Positions 18,666 to 29,877 are shown, counted from the first letter of the stretch. The stretch: 48,654 bases of DNA from an uncultured Enterovibrio sp. (GCA_947040595.1 CAMRBZ010000002.1:1-48654), one strand, 5' to 3'. The notes: a model not told the origin generated them from the letters alone. Made by a program: numbers and translations.

Positions 18666-20150
18666 ATGTCTAATTATTTCAATACATTAAATCTTCGCAA
18701 TCAATTGAGCCAGTTAGGCGTTTGCCGTTTTATGAAAAAAGAAGAATTTGAACAAGAAGCAGAATACCTAAAAAATAAAAATGTGGTCATTATTGGTTGC
18801 GGCGCTCAAGGCTTAAATCAAGGATTAAACATGAGAGATGCCGGATTAAATGTTTCTTATGCATTAAGGCAAGCGGCTATCAATGACAAACGCCAATCAT
18901 ACAAAAATGCGACAGAAAACGGCTTTATTGTGAATAATTTTACTCATCTGATCCCAGAAGCAGATTTAGTGATTAACCTCACCCCCGACAAACAGCACAG
19001 TGATGTCATAAATGAAATAATGCCTTTGATGAAAAAAGGGGCAACCCTGGGTTATTCTCATGGCTTCAACATTGTTGAAGAAGGCATGAAAATAAGATCA
19101 GATATCACGGTCATCATGGTCGCCCCAAAATGCCCAGGAACAGAAGTCAGAGAAGAATTTAAACGTGGTTTTGGGGTTCCTACATTGCTTGCCGTTCATC
19201 CTGAAAACGATCCAAATAATACGGGATTAAAAACAGCAAAAGCGTGGGCTGCAGCGACGGGTGGACACCGAGCTGGGGTGTTAGAGTCCTCTTTTGTCGC
19301 CGAAGTGAAGTCGGATCTGATGGGAGAACAAACCATTTTATGCGGGATGCTCCAGACTGGATCTATCTTGTGTTATGAAAAAATGATCTCTGAAGGCATG
19401 GATCCTGCTTACGCTGGAAAACTCCTACAATATGGCTGGGAAACCATCACCGAAGCCCTTAAATTTGGAGGGATCACCCAGATGATGGATCGTTTATCAA
19501 ATCCTGCCAAAATCATCGCATTTGAACTTTCTGAAGAGCTTAAATTATTACTAAGACCTTTATATAACAAACATATGGACGAAATTATTTCGGGGCATTT
19601 TTCATCTAAAATGATGAGCGACTGGAAGAATAACGATGTTGATTTACTCAAATGGAGGGCGGAAACGGGAAAATCTGCATTTGAAAATTACCCACAGAGC
19701 AATATTAAAATCTCAGAACAAGAACATTTTGATAATGGCATATTAATGATCGCCATGGTTCGTGCGGGGGTTGAACTTGCATTTGAAGCCATGACAGAGT
19801 CAGGGATCCTTGAAGAGTCCGCTTACTATGAGTCCTTACATGAATTGCCTTTAATCGCAAATACCATCGCACGTAAGCGTTTATTTGAAATGAACCTTGT
19901 CATTTCCGATACAGCAGAATACGGAAATTATTTATTTTCTAATGTTGCAGCCCCTCTTTTACGGGATAAATTTATGCCGCATGTGAATATCGATGTTATC
20001 GGAAAAGGACTTGAAAATAAGAATAACGATGTTGATAACGCTACATTGATCTCGGTAAATAATGCAATTCGAGGGCATCGCATTGAATCTATCGGTAAAA
20101 AACTTCGTGGGTACATGACGAACATGAAATCGGTTTCTTTGAGTGATTGA
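18666..20150 (+). CDS. ilvC: Ketol-acid reductoisomerase IlvC, long (class II) form
   Basis: Converts acetolactate and acetohydroxybutyrate to dihydroxy acids in branched-chain amino acid synthesis. At 494 residues it is the long enteric form (E. coli 491). The Rossmann site [21 protein letters not shown] is at about 39-59 and the metal-site blocks [15 protein letters not shown] and EALKFGG follow. TTGGAG lies upstream of the ATG. No other ilv gene or ilvY regulator is adjacent, so it stands alone. Confidence 0.97.
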   Translation: MSNYFNTLNLRNQLSQLGVCRFMKKEEFEQEAEYLKNKNVVIIGCGAQGLNQGLNMRDAGLNVSYALRQAAINDKRQSYKNATENGFIVNNFTHLIPEADLVINLTPDKQHSDVINEIMPLMKKGATLGYSHGFNIVEEGMKIRSDITVIMVAPKCPGTEVREEFKRGFGVPTLLAVHPENDPNNTGLKTAKAWAAATGGHRAGVLESSFVAEVKSDLMGEQTILCGMLQTGSILCYEKMISEGMDPAYAGKLLQYGWETITEALKFGGITQMMDRLSNPAKIIAFELSEELKLLLRPLYNKHMDEIISGHFSSKMMSDWKNNDVDLLKWRAETGKSAFENYPQSNIKISEQEHFDNGILMIAMVRAGVELAFEAMTESGILEESAYYESLHELPLIANTIARKRLFEMNLVISDTAEYGNYLFSNVAAPLLRDKFMPHVNIDVIGKGLENKNNDVDNATLISVNNAIRGHRIESIGKKLRGYMTNMKSVSLSD

Positions 20151-20607
20151 TCTTTTTTTCAATACTAAGGCGTTATTTCATGCTCATTCAAAAAAAGCAC
20201 TTGAAACTCGGCATGATACAAGGCGCGATGCTCGAGTGCCTGACCGTATAAAGGCAGTACGCGTTCGCGTTCTTTAAAAGTCTCTCAAAGCCCTGCGTAT
20301 CCATGAAAAACGCAAGATCACCACATGGGCTCGCAGGTTTTACTCCAGAAAAAGTCTTTCGTGACGCCTTTGAAAACAGTGAAAAATAAAACAGCTGATG
20401 CTAAATGCTCACTTTTTTCTGCATTCGGCGGGCTTTTTAAAGCTCAGCCCAAAATAGATATGCCTGATGAGCATGTATATATCAATCTAATCATTTAAGG
20501 GAGTGGAAAATAGAAGAAGGAACAGCGGTTAATTTTAGCGCATTGAAAAGAGCAAAACGAATTTAATTAAAAGGGTCATTGTTCAAAACAGCGTGATTCA
20601 TTCCTAC
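20151..20607. other. Gene-free stretch between ilvC and the Spot 42-like gene
   Basis: Contains two tiny open frames in the same reading frame (23 codons near 20180, and 28 codons from 20303 to 20389) separated by a stop, possibly a decayed gene. I recognise no family. No ERIC copy is visible here. Confidence 0.4.
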
Positions 20608-20646
20608 ATAAAAAAACACCCCAAAGAAAAAAGATTCATTGGGGTG
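20608..20646 (-). terminator. Terminator of the Spot 42-like RNA
   Basis: Minus-strand stem ACCCCAA/TTGGGGT with an A/T-rich loop, followed by GTTTTTTT. It also lies downstream of polA. Confidence 0.8.
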
Positions 20647-20699
20647 GTAAAAATAGATAAATTCCCTAACGAGAAATTCATCTTACATATAAACCTAAT
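20608..20699 (-). ncRNA. spf: Probable Spot 42 RNA (spf), divergent form
   Basis: Lies downstream of polA on the same strand, where spf sits in E. coli and Vibrio. On the minus strand it has GTAAGATG near the 5' end, then CGTTAGGGAATTTATCTATT, which resembles the E. coli segment CGTAATCGGATTTGGCTGAA, and it ends in an ACCCCAA/TTGGGGT hairpin followed by seven T. Compared with the 109-nt E. coli RNA about 20 internal bases are missing. Spot 42 acts with Hfq in catabolite control. The call rests on position, terminator and partial similarity; the 5' end is estimated. Confidence 0.5.
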
Positions 20700-20865
20700 G
20701 CCTATATGCACACTCAACGCTAAACAAGATATATTAATTTAAACAAAAAAAATACTTTTATATTTCTTTTTTAAAAAAAGAAACAAGAGCATCTAACAAA
20801 AAAGTAAAAATATCATTACGTTACTAAATTTAGTTAAATACTCTATTTTCTCTCATTCTCAAATT

Positions 20866-23658
20866 TTAGTGAGCGACTTCCCAATTATCCCCGAACCCGG
20901 ATTCAACAAGGAGTGGCACATCAAGGAATGCTGCAGACTCCATTAACTGAGAGATTTTGGCATCTACTTCTTGAAGATATTCAGTCTCAACTTCAAGCAC
21001 CAATTCATCATGAACTTGCATAATTAAGGCAACGCGCCCAATCGGTTGTTGCAATATCCAAGAATCAACCAAAATCATCGCTCTTTTAATAATATCAGCC
21101 GCCGTTCCTTGCATCGGAGCATTAATCGCAGCGCGTTCAGCCCCTTTTCGGCGCATTCCATTGCTCGCATTAATGTCAGGCAAATATAAACGACGACCAA
21201 ATACAGTCTCAACATAACCTTGATCTGCTGCCAATAAACGCGTTGCATCCATATAGTTGCGCACTCCAGGATAACGCTTAAAATATCCTTCCATATATTC
21301 TTGTGCTTCCGTTCGTGAAATACCAAGCTGTTTTGCCAAACCGAACGCACTCATTCCATAGATAAGTCCAAAATTAATGGCTTTTGCACGGCGACGCATT
21401 TCAGATGTTACATCCTCAATTTGAACCCCCATGATCTCCGCTGCCGTGGCTGTATGGATGTCTTTTCCATGACGGAAAGCATCAATCAAAGCTTCATCTC
21501 CCGATAAATGAGCCATGATTCGAAGTTCAATTTGAGAATAATCCAAGGCTAAAATACTTTTTCCTTCAGGAGCAATAAAAGCCTGTCGAATACGACGTCC
21601 TTCTTCATTACGAATAGGAATATTTTGTAAATTCGGATCGGTTGAAGATAAGCGCCCTGTCACAGTCACAGCTTGATGATATGAAGTATGAACGCGACCC
21701 GTGGTTCGATTAAGCATCTTGGGTAATTTATCGGTATAAGTTGATTTCAACTTAGCCAAACCACGGTGCTCCAAAATACATTTAGCGAGCGGGTGATCAA
21801 GCGCTAACTCTTGTAAAACTTCTTCGTTTGTAGAAGGGGTGCCCGTTGGGGTTTTCTTGATGACAGGCAAGGCCATTTTCTCAAACAAAATAACTTGAAG
21901 CTGCTTTGGTGAACTGAGATTGAATTCTTCTCCGGCAAGCTCAAATGCTTTTTTCTCTAGCTCATCTAAACGCACCGCAATTTGCTTTGATTGCTCCGTC
22001 AGCATATCCGAATTAATGAGCACGCCATGGCGCTCCATTCTTGAGAGCACAGGGAGAAGCGGAATTTCATATTGTTCGAAAATGGTTTTTAGTTTTTCAT
22101 CGGCATTGAGGTAGGTGAAAAGTTGATTATGCAATCGTAAAGTAACATCCGCATCTTCCGCGGCATAAACAGAGGCTTGCTCTAATTCGATTTGGTTAAA
22201 GGTCAGTTGTTTTTTCCCTTTTCCCGCAATATCTTCAAATGAAATACATTGATGCTGAAGATAACGCTGCGCCAAACTTCCCATATCATGTCGACCCAGC
22301 ACGCTGTTATAAACATACGACTCCAACATGGTATCAAATACGATTCCTTTCATATTAATGCCATAACGCGCTAAAACACCGAGATCATATTTTAAATTTT
22401 GCCCTACTTTGATTTCTGCGGGATCTTCTAGCCAAGCTTTCATTTTCCCAAGGACCCAATCGCGATCAAGTTGAACGGGAGCATCAAGATAATCATGAGT
22501 CAAAGGCAAATATGCAGCGTCACCTTCAGCAACAGCAAAAGAAATCCCAACTAAATTAGCTTCCATATAATCGAGATTGTCTGTTTCAGTGTCAAATGCC
22601 ACAAGCTCGGCTTGTCGAAGTTTTTCCATCCACTCTACAAAATGATCTTCCGTTAAAATAGTTTGATATTGTGTTCTATCGATTTCTTTTACAGGAAAAT
22701 GCTCTTCTGCTTTTTTTGACTTCACCGCTACCGCATTTTTAGCCACGGCATCAATGCCTGCATTGCCCTTTTGGGCCTCAGAAAGCCAGCGTTTAAAATT
22801 TAATTCAGTGAAAAGTTCAACCAATTTTTCATTGTCTGGAGTGCGATTTATCAGATCGGAAAGAGAGTAAGGTAACTCACAATCCAATTTAATGGTTGCA
22901 AGCTTATAAGAGAGAAAAGCCAGTTCTCGATTTTCTTCTAGCTTCTCGGCCATTTTCTTCGAGCCACGAAAGCCTAAATCTGCAATTTTCTCTAAATTTT
23001 CATAAAGCTCACTCAGGCCTCCAATCCCGCTAATCAGAGCGGTGGCTCCTTTTTCACCCACACCAGGCACCCCAGGAATGTTGTCGACCTTGTCTCCCAT
23101 CAATGCCAAAAAATCAATTACATGCTCAGGTCCAAAGCCACATTTATCGTGCACGGCTTGTGGAGTCATAAAGGTATCCGTCATGGTGTTAATCAGAGAA
23201 ATGTGCTCATCCACTAACTGCATCATGTCTTTATCGCCGGTACTGATAAGAACATGCATCTTTTCTTTTGATGCCTTCGTGGCTAACGTACCAATCACAT
23301 CATCCGCTTCAACACCTTCAATAACGAGCATTGGAAATCCCATCGCTTCGATAACTTGATGCAGCGGGGCAATCTGACAACGAAGATCATCCGGCATCGG
23401 CGGGCGGTTAGCTTTATATTCTGAATAGATTTCGTCACGGAAGGTTTTTCCTTTCGCATCGAATATAACCACAACATTCGATGAAGGATATTTTTTAACC
23501 AAGCTTCGTAACATATTTATCACGCCATATGCCGCCCCGGTGGGCTCCCCTTGAAGATTGGTGAATTTAGGAGATGCATGATAAGCACGATAGAGATAAG
23601 AAGAACCATCAATCAAAATCAAAGGAGTTTCAGGGGTTGTCATCATAAATTCATACAT
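20866..23658 (-). CDS. polA: DNA polymerase I
   Basis: A 930-residue three-domain enzyme (E. coli 928) for Okazaki-fragment processing and repair. The 5'-3' exonuclease comes first ([18 protein letters not shown] near the start). The 3'-5' proofreading domain keeps acidic residues in [14 protein letters not shown], so it should be active. The polymerase domain has motif [17 protein letters not shown], motif [19 protein letters not shown] and motif [12 protein letters not shown]. Starts at MYEF, MMTT or MTT are all possible; the ribosome site does not decide. Confidence 0.98.
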   Translation of the reverse strand: MYEFMMTTPETPLILIDGSSYLYRAYHASPKFTNLQGEPTGAAYGVINMLRSLVKKYPSSNVVVIFDAKGKTFRDEIYSEYKANRPPMPDDLRCQIAPLHQVIEAMGFPMLVIEGVEADDVIGTLATKASKEKMHVLISTGDKDMMQLVDEHISLINTMTDTFMTPQAVHDKCGFGPEHVIDFLALMGDKVDNIPGVPGVGEKGATALISGIGGLSELYENLEKIADLGFRGSKKMAEKLEENRELAFLSYKLATIKLDCELPYSLSDLINRTPDNEKLVELFTELNFKRWLSEAQKGNAGIDAVAKNAVAVKSKKAEEHFPVKEIDRTQYQTILTEDHFVEWMEKLRQAELVAFDTETDNLDYMEANLVGISFAVAEGDAAYLPLTHDYLDAPVQLDRDWVLGKMKAWLEDPAEIKVGQNLKYDLGVLARYGINMKGIVFDTMLESYVYNSVLGRHDMGSLAQRYLQHQCISFEDIAGKGKKQLTFNQIELEQASVYAAEDADVTLRLHNQLFTYLNADEKLKTIFEQYEIPLLPVLSRMERHGVLINSDMLTEQSKQIAVRLDELEKKAFELAGEEFNLSSPKQLQVILFEKMALPVIKKTPTGTPSTNEEVLQELALDHPLAKCILEHRGLAKLKSTYTDKLPKMLNRTTGRVHTSYHQAVTVTGRLSSTDPNLQNIPIRNEEGRRIRQAFIAPEGKSILALDYSQIELRIMAHLSGDEALIDAFRHGKDIHTATAAEIMGVQIEDVTSEMRRRAKAINFGLIYGMSAFGLAKQLGISRTEAQEYMEGYFKRYPGVRNYMDATRLLAADQGYVETVFGRRLYLPDINASNGMRRKGAERAAINAPMQGTAADIIKRAMILVDSWILQQPIGRVALIMQVHDELVLEVETEYLQEVDAKISQLMESAAFLDVPLLVESGFGDNWEVAH

Positions 23659-23750
23659 TTTCTAGCAAAGAATAATGAGCGTAGAATGCCACGAGTCAAG
23701 ATGTCTGTTAAGCCATCTTGAAACAATAATTTTTCAAAATATAACGGAGG

Positions 23751-24209
23751 CTAAATAATAACTAAAACTTCAGAAGGGAAATTAGAAACGCTTGATTGCT
23801 GGTAGCGCATAGCAACCACTGCACCCGTTCGTCGATAGCTTCTCAATTCTTCCAGTCGTTCTAGTACTTCTTGAGGCAACTTCATATGCACGGGATAGCC
23901 ATTTTCACTACGGGGCGTATAAGGCTCACTCGAAGACAAGGAAGACATTTGTTCCAGACTGTCATTCGCAGTAAATTCAGGTGTTTTTTGAGTTAATTCA
24001 GTGTAATTTGGGTGTTCTGCGGGATCCCAAGAGGAATGTTTAAATTGTTTTTCTTCTTTCGAAAGGTGACGCTCTTCAGGTGTGGCATTTAGTTGACGTG
24101 GCGGAAGTATTTTTTCACGACCTCGATTATCTCGCGCAACTTGCTCTGTTGGCAAATTAACAGACGAAATGACAGCGGGAATGCTGATATTTGCGGGCGA
24201 AATATTCAT
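23751..24209 (-). CDS. Uncharacterised conserved-looking 152-residue protein
   Basis: A hydrophilic, Pro/Ser/Glu-rich protein beginning MNISPANISIPAVISSVNLP, with a more ordered C-terminal third (LPQEVLERLEELRSYRRTGAV). There is no signal peptide or membrane segment. GGAGA lies about ten bases before the ATG. It is followed closely by polA and preceded on the same strand by another small unknown gene. I recall similar proteins in Vibrio and relatives but cannot verify this, and propose no function. Confidence 0.65.
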   Translation of the reverse strand: MNISPANISIPAVISSVNLPTEQVARDNRGREKILPPRQLNATPEERHLSKEEKQFKHSSWDPAEHPNYTELTQKTPEFTANDSLEQMSSLSSSEPYTPRSENGYPVHMKLPQEVLERLEELRSYRRTGAVVAMRYQQSSVSNFPSEVLVII

Positions 24210-24302
24210 ACCAATGTCGTCTCCTACATTGGTCGAAAGGTTTTCGCTTGGGCATTACGCGAAAAAAAACGAAAAAACCCAGATTATCTATTCATCGCGA
24301 AA

Positions 24303-24623
24303 TTACACCACCACCGCTAAGACGGCTCCAATGGTACCTAAAGCAGAAAGCACTTGCCCTGCAGTGTAAGCTCCATCGTCACTATTTTTCACTTCATTGG
24401 GGTGATCCATCCCTAATGCCCCATACGTGAACGCCTCTACACCGGATGCTGGTGTTTCACTTTCGACCTGTTTTATTTGTGTTACGGCTTTACCTTCAGC
24501 GATTTCTTTGAGTGATTCAGAAGGAGGAGTAATTGACTCCTGTTTATTTTGATTAACATCTTGTACTTTTGGTTCTAATTTAGCGTAATTATATTGAGAA
24601 TAGCCTGTGCCACCTATATTCAT
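24303..24623 (-). CDS. Uncharacterised 106-residue protein with hydrophobic C-terminus
   Basis: Starts MNIGGTGYSQYNYAKLEP, has a Gln/Glu/Ser-rich middle, the block VEAFTYGALGMDHPNEV, and ends in a short hydrophobic segment LSALGTIGAVLAVVV that could insert into a membrane. AGGAGA stands seven bases before the ATG, a strong ribosome site that supports it being real. Same strand and 93 bases upstream of the 152-residue gene; both proteins start MNI. Function unknown. Confidence 0.65.
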   Translation of the reverse strand: MNIGGTGYSQYNYAKLEPKVQDVNQNKQESITPPSESLKEIAEGKAVTQIKQVESETPASGVEAFTYGALGMDHPNEVKNSDDGAYTAGQVLSALGTIGAVLAVVV

Positions 24624-24904
24624 TATGGTCTCTCCTGATGCCTTAGCAAGTCGCGTAATCTAAGTATCGGCAGATTTAAGATAATTTTTAATCTATTTCC
24701 GCAATTTATTTATCTTAAAAAACATTAACGAATATAAGGCCCTCATTATGCAACAAAATTTAATTTCAAAAAAAGCAGACATTGAATAAAAAAGACATTT
24801 TTTCAGTTGGGGTTTCCCTCTTTCTAATATGGCGGACATAAAAATATGCCTCAAAAATACACATCATTTACACTCAATTATTTATCTCATATATTGATTT
24901 GTGT

Positions 24905-25579
24905 ATGTTTAACGCGCTTTTCCAGGCTTTGCCCTTACGGTGCCAACTTTGCCACCTTCGCTTGGACCAAAGAAACTACCCATGGTGCAAAACCTGTTTC
25001 CAAAGTTTTCCAAAACAGCCCCGTTGCCAGCGTTGCGGTCTGCCGACAGCCTATACGCAGGAAAGTTGTGGGCGCTGCTTAAGAAAGCCGCCTCTTTGGG
25101 ATCGCCTCGTTTGTGTTGGCGATTATACTTTTCCATATGACTCACTTCTCCATAAATTTAAATACAAAGGACAATATTGGCTCTCTTCTCCTCTTTCCAA
25201 TTTATTGGCCGATAACATAGAAAATCCAGCGCCTATTTTACTTCCCGTCCCGATGCACTGGACTCGACGCTTGCTTCGAGGATTCAATCACAGCAATTTA
25301 TTGGCACAGGCTCTTGCCCGTCAATTAAACGTGAATTGTGACTCAGGTCTTTTAATTCGCACCAAAGCAACACCTCAACAACAAGGCTTAACTCGAAAAA
25401 AGAGACTTTCCAATCTGAAAGGTGTCTTTCAAATATCAAGTCCGCCACCAGAACATGTCGCGCTGGTTGATGATGTCGTGACAACTGGCGCGACCCTTGC
25501 TGAGCTTTCTCTGCTGCTTCGAAAACACGGTGTAAAACACATTGATGTTTACTGCATAGTAAGAAGCCAAGGAAAGTGA
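24905..25579 (+). CDS. gntX: ComF/GntX family phosphoribosyltransferase-like protein
   Basis: A 224-residue protein with an N-terminal zinc-ribbon-like cysteine region (CQLC, CKTC, CQRCGLP, CGRC over the first 70 residues) and a C-terminal PRTase fold with the PRPP motif VALVDDVVTTGATLAE. GntX/ComF proteins are linked to DNA uptake; enzyme activity is not established. The open frame starts at a TTG two codons earlier; the ATG at 24905 was preferred. nfuA follows 83 bases downstream, the E. coli order, but bioH is not present upstream. Confidence 0.9.
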   Translation: MFNALFQALPLRCQLCHLRLDQRNYPWCKTCFQSFPKQPRCQRCGLPTAYTQESCGRCLRKPPLWDRLVCVGDYTFPYDSLLHKFKYKGQYWLSSPLSNLLADNIENPAPILLPVPMHWTRRLLRGFNHSNLLAQALARQLNVNCDSGLLIRTKATPQQQGLTRKKRLSNLKGVFQISSPPPEHVALVDDVVTTGATLAELSLLLRKHGVKHIDVYCIVRSQGK

Positions 25580-25662
25580 AGAAGCGCTTAGGCTTTGGGT
25601 GATAGCAAATCAAAACAAGAGTACACTGTATGAAATATATTCGAAAAATCAGGTGACAAATT

Positions 25663-26247
25663 GTGTCTCAAATTACTATTTCAAAAAGTGCTCAGAGTCA
25701 TTTTATAAAACTTCTGGAGCAACAGCCCGACGGCACCCATATTCGTGTTTTTGTCGTAAAACCAGGAACGCAAAATGCAGAATGTGGCGTCTCTTATTGC
25801 CCAAAAGATGCAATAGAAACCAGCGATACCACCCTTCAATTCGATGGCTTTTCTGCTTTCATTGACGAGCTTAGCCTTCCTTTCTTAGACGACGCAGAAA
25901 TCGATTTTGTAACAGATAAAATGGGCTCTCAGCTCACCTTAAAAGCCCCTAACGCCAAGCTGCGCAAAATAGCAGATGATGCCCCCTTATTTGAGCGGGT
26001 TGAATATGTGATTCAAACACAAATCAATCCACAGCTTTCAGGGCATGGTGGACATATCAATTTAATTGAAATTACAGAAGATAAAATTGCTGTCATTCAA
26101 TTTGGAGGAGGCTGTAACGGCTGCTCTATGGTTGATGTCACCTTAAAAGACGGCATAGAAAAAGAATTACTTGAAGAATTTCAAGAAGATCTCAATGGCG
26201 TTAGAGACGTCACTGAACATGCTCATGGTGACCACTCTTATTACTGA
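25663..26247 (+). CDS. nfuA: Fe-S biogenesis protein NfuA
   Basis: A 194-residue Fe-S carrier. The N-terminal degenerate A-type scaffold domain (1-95) is followed by a Nfu domain with [16 protein letters not shown], whose cysteines 151 and 154 bind a 4Fe-4S cluster. The start is GTG with AGGTG eight bases upstream. NfuA repairs or matures Fe-S enzymes under oxidative stress and iron limitation. Confidence 0.97.
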   Translation: MSQITISKSAQSHFIKLLEQQPDGTHIRVFVVKPGTQNAECGVSYCPKDAIETSDTTLQFDGFSAFIDELSLPFLDDAEIDFVTDKMGSQLTLKAPNAKLRKIADDAPLFERVEYVIQTQINPQLSGHGGHINLIEITEDKIAVIQFGGGCNGCSMVDVTLKDGIEKELLEEFQEDLNGVRDVTEHAHGDHSYY

Positions 26248-26269
26248 CTTTACATATTCAATCCATACC

Positions 26270-26301
26270 TTCAAAAAAGGCTCAAAAGAGCTTTTTTTGA
26301 A
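26270..26301. terminator. Bidirectional terminator between nfuA and the MATE gene
   Basis: TTCAAAAAAGGCTC pairs with GAGCTTTTTTTGAA (one mismatch) around AAAA, between convergent genes. Confidence 0.75.
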
Positions 26302-26319
26302 GCCCCTTTTTTCTTTACT

Positions 26320-27645
26320 TTATAAATAGCCTTTCCGCCATTGCAGCATAAAAACGCCTCCTAACGTTAAACCTCTTAAGGCCATAAATCCAAGCATTGC
26401 TCCCCAAATTGCATGATTACCATCAGAACGAAAACTGAACCAAATAGAAAAGAAAAAAACAATCGAAACAAACATACAATTTCGCATCTCGCGCCCTTTC
26501 GTTGCGCCAATAAATACCCCATCGAGCAGAAAACACCACATGGCAACCAAAGGCATCCAAACCAACCAAGGCAAATAAATATAAGCTTGTTCACGTACTG
26601 AAGAAATATCGGAAATCACATCAATCAGGTTCTTTCCAAAAAACAGAAACCCAAAGGTGAATAGAATCGAGATAACGAGACTCCAAAATGAAGTCACAAC
26701 CAATGATCTAATCAGCATTTGTCGGTCTTTCGCCCCCACAGAATTGCCTACCATCACTTCCATAACATAAGCAAAACCGTCCATAGCAAAAGAAATCAGC
26801 ATAAGAAAATTCATTAACACGGCGTTCGCGGCAACGACGTCATCTCCAAGACTCGCGCCTTGAAAAATCATAAACGTAAAGGCCAATTGCAAACACAAGC
26901 TTCTAAGAAAAATGTCTCGATTCAGTTTTAACAAGCGAACCATGCCATTGGACGCTTTTTTCCATTGCGAAAATGGCGAAACTAAACCTAATCCAGCCCA
27001 GGATTTAAAAACAAAATAAAACCCTAATATCATGCCGCTGTAATCCGCAATCACACTTGCAAATGCAACCCCTTTTACACCCCATGAAAAACCAAGAACA
27101 AAAACAAGATCAAGCAAAACATTAATGATGTTGATAAACACAATCAGAATCATCGGCCTTTTGGCATTTTGCATACCAAGCAACCATCCAATAAGAACCA
27201 AGTTACTCAAAGAGGCAGGAGCACTCCAAATACGCACAGAAAAATACGCATTGGCATAATGCAAAACCTCAGCGCTTGCATCACTAAAAGAAAAAACAAA
27301 TCGAGCAATAAAAGGGTGTAAGAGGATCATGATGAAGGCGAATAACCACGCCAATGTCATTCCTTGAAGAAAAATATTGGCTAAACCTTCCTTGTCTTTC
27401 GCCCCCCAAGCTTGGGCGGTGATCCCCGTCGTTGCCATACGCAAAAAACCAAGCAACCAAAATAGAACCAAAATCATGTTACTCCCAACAGCAACACCAC
27501 CAAGATACCAAGATTGATCAAGATGCCCTATCACAGCGGCATCAACCAAACCCAATAACGGGACTGTAATATTTGAAAGCACCATAGGAAAAGCAATTGA
27601 AAAGACGCGAAAATGAAGTGATTTCTGTAAAAATGCCGATAACAT
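26320..27645 (-). CDS. dinF: MATE family efflux transporter, DinF-like
   Basis: A 441-residue inner membrane protein with about twelve transmembrane segments in two repeated halves, typical of MATE drug/cation antiporters. The N-terminal block IAFPMVLSNITVPLLGLVDAAVIGHL is characteristic of the DinF subgroup. Substrate unknown. No LexA box could be found upstream, so SOS control as in the E. coli lexA-dinF operon is not supported. It stands alone, divergent from recQ. Confidence 0.88.
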   Translation of the reverse strand: MLSAFLQKSLHFRVFSIAFPMVLSNITVPLLGLVDAAVIGHLDQSWYLGGVAVGSNMILVLFWLLGFLRMATTGITAQAWGAKDKEGLANIFLQGMTLAWLFAFIMILLHPFIARFVFSFSDASAEVLHYANAYFSVRIWSAPASLSNLVLIGWLLGMQNAKRPMILIVFINIINVLLDLVFVLGFSWGVKGVAFASVIADYSGMILGFYFVFKSWAGLGLVSPFSQWKKASNGMVRLLKLNRDIFLRSLCLQLAFTFMIFQGASLGDDVVAANAVLMNFLMLISFAMDGFAYVMEVMVGNSVGAKDRQMLIRSLVVTSFWSLVISILFTFGFLFFGKNLIDVISDISSVREQAYIYLPWLVWMPLVAMWCFLLDGVFIGATKGREMRNCMFVSIVFFFSIWFSFRSDGNHAIWGAMLGFMALRGLTLGGVFMLQWRKGYL

Positions 27646-27935
27646 AAAAAAGCCAATAACGTTCTAAAAATAAGATCAATATACTCTTTCAAAATTTATA
27701 TGGATATTTGCCTGCAAAAACACATCGAGAAGGTCACATGATTTTTGAATCTCAATGCATCCGAACTGACGTGGCATTGCATTGATCACGCACAAAATAA
27801 ATCAATTTTCTATAAAAATAATGACCATGGGTCTTCATTCTTCTCGTGCTTCCTTTTCACCTGTCGCTAGAGTGTTTAGAATGGGGGAAATCAATCATGG
27901 GAAGTACAATGAGCTGTAAAGATCGCGAGGGAATT

Positions 27936-29762
27936 ATGTCTAATGCGACACATGATCACACTGTATTACAACGTATTTTTGGTTACCAATCTTATCGAGA
28001 AGGCCAAAAAGAAATTATTGATGCCGCGTTAACAGGGAAAGATTGCTTGGTTGTAATGCCAACAGGAGCAGGGAAAAGTCTTTGTTATCAGATCCCTGCA
28101 TTAATTTTTGATGGCTTAACCCTTGTGATTTCACCGCTCATCTCGTTAATGAAAGATCAAGTTGACCAATTGCAAGCCAACGGCGTTCAAGCCGCATGTA
28201 TTAATTCAGGAATGACACAAGAAGCCTTCTCTCAAACATGGCAAGCCCTCAGAGAACAACGCATTAAATTGCTGTACGTTTCACCTGAACGCGTTTTAAT
28301 GAGTGATTTTATTGACAAATTACAATCACTTCCCTTGGCGCTTATTGCTGTAGATGAAGCCCATTGCATTTCTCAGTGGGGTCATGATTTTCGACCTGAA
28401 TATGCACGACTTGGTGGGTTGAAATCCTTTTTTCCCCATGTCCCGATTATGGCTTTAACCGCGACGGCAGATGATGTAACACGCCAAGAGATCGCGCTTC
28501 GCCTCGCACTTCAATCTCCCCATGCTTATTTGGGCAGTTTTGATCGCCCCAACATCCGATACACCTTAATAGAAAAACATAAGCCTTTGTTACAGCTTGC
28601 TCAATTCTTAAAACCTCAACCAGGGCAAAGCGGCATTATTTATTGTAATAGTCGCAAACGTGTTGAGCAGGTAGCAGAGCGACTCTGTGCTCAAAATATG
28701 CGCGCAGCAGCCTATCATGCAGGAATGACGACTCAAGATCGCGCATCCGTACAAGAAGCATTTCAACGAGATGACATTCATATCGTCGTGGCAACCGTCG
28801 CCTTCGGAATGGGGATAAATAAACCCAATGTTCGTTTTGTTGTTCATTACGAAACACCACGAAATATTGAATCTTACTATCAAGAAACAGGACGAGCAGG
28901 GCGTGATGGTTTGCCAGCCGAAGCCCTGATGTTTTACGACCCTTCAGATATTGCTTGGCTCCATCGATGCTTACAAGAAAAACCGGAAGGACCACAAAAA
29001 CAAGTCGAAAATCATAAGCTAAATGCAATGAAAGCCTTTGCTGAAGCTTTAACGTGTCGACGTTTGGTCTTGCTTAATTATTTTGGAGAGTACCGAAATA
29101 AACCTTGTGGAAATTGTGATATTTGTATCGATCCACCCACTTTGTTTAATGCAACAGAGCAAGCCCAAAAAGCCCTTTCTTGTGTATATCGCGTCAATCA
29201 AAATTTTGGTGTTGGGTACACCATTGAAGTACTACGCGGTATGCAAAATCAACGCATAAAAGATTACGCTCATCATAAGCTAAGCACTTTTGGTTTAGGC
29301 AAGGAATTTAGTCAAGAATATTGGCTAAGTATTTTTCGCCAGCTGATCCATCGCGGTTTCTTACAACAAGATATTGCCCAACATTCCGTTTTAAAATTAA
29401 CGCAAGAAGCCCGTCCTTTATTGCGAGGTGAAATAGCCCTTGAACTCGCAGTTCCAAGGCCGAGTGCTTGGGTCTCTACTCGCACGAAAACGGATCGATT
29501 TGAAAAACGAAATTACGATAAAGTGCTTTTTGTTAAATTGAAGAAATTGCGTAAAAGCATTGCTGACGAAGACGATATTCCACCTTATATTGTTTTCAAT
29601 GATGCGACATTGGTTGAAATGGCAGAAATACTACCGACTTCTCAAAGTGAAATGCTGGCCGTAAATGGGGTAGGGCAAAGAAAACTAGAAAAATACGGCA
29701 ATGTCTTTCTTGATAAAATTGAAGAACATATGATTTCAAGTCTTGGATATACGAAAAAATAA
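27936..29762 (+). CDS. recQ: ATP-dependent DNA helicase RecQ
   Basis: A 3'-5' helicase of the RecF pathway. Walker A MPTGAGKS (41-48), DEAH (140-143) in VDEAHCISQWGHDFRPEY, helicase C-terminal ETGRAGRDGLPAEALM, the zinc site CRRLVLLNYFGEY...CGNCDIC, a winged helix and a C-terminal HRDC domain are in order. The open frame begins at 27846, but the ATG at 27936 preceded by GAGGGA gives 608 residues, matching E. coli (609), so it was chosen. Confidence 0.97.
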   Translation: MSNATHDHTVLQRIFGYQSYREGQKEIIDAALTGKDCLVVMPTGAGKSLCYQIPALIFDGLTLVISPLISLMKDQVDQLQANGVQAACINSGMTQEAFSQTWQALREQRIKLLYVSPERVLMSDFIDKLQSLPLALIAVDEAHCISQWGHDFRPEYARLGGLKSFFPHVPIMALTATADDVTRQEIALRLALQSPHAYLGSFDRPNIRYTLIEKHKPLLQLAQFLKPQPGQSGIIYCNSRKRVEQVAERLCAQNMRAAAYHAGMTTQDRASVQEAFQRDDIHIVVATVAFGMGINKPNVRFVVHYETPRNIESYYQETGRAGRDGLPAEALMFYDPSDIAWLHRCLQEKPEGPQKQVENHKLNAMKAFAEALTCRRLVLLNYFGEYRNKPCGNCDICIDPPTLFNATEQAQKALSCVYRVNQNFGVGYTIEVLRGMQNQRIKDYAHHKLSTFGLGKEFSQEYWLSIFRQLIHRGFLQQDIAQHSVLKLTQEARPLLRGEIALELAVPRPSAWVSTRTKTDRFEKRNYDKVLFVKLKKLRKSIADEDDIPPYIVFNDATLVEMAEILPTSQSEMLAVNGVGQRKLEKYGNVFLDKIEEHMISSLGYTKK

Positions 29763-29802
29763 AACATTTGATAAAATATTATTTTTTAATTGATAAAGAT
29801 AC

Positions 29803-29830
29803 TTTGTCTTTTCAGAAGATAAGTTATAAT
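29803..29830 (+). promoter_or_regulatory. Probable sigma-70 promoter of yhhQ
   Basis: A perfect TATAAT at 29825-29830 with TTGTCT about 15-16 bases upstream. Transcription would begin near 29837, leaving a leader of about 85 bases. Confidence 0.6.
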
Positions 29831-29877
29831 GCGTCGCTTTTATAAGTGTCAGGTAGCATATTCTGATGCATTCACTA

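Noticed and set aside
20180..20389. Two very short in-frame ORFs after ilvC
   Set aside because: 23 and 28 codons with an intervening stop, no ribosome site, no family recognised; left as possible decay only.
25580..25662. IscR or Fur site before nfuA
   Set aside because: No palindrome resembling either consensus could be made out in this short gap.
27600..27935. Possible SOS control of the DinF-like MATE gene
   Set aside because: No match to CTGT-N8-ACAG was seen upstream of either the MATE gene or recQ.
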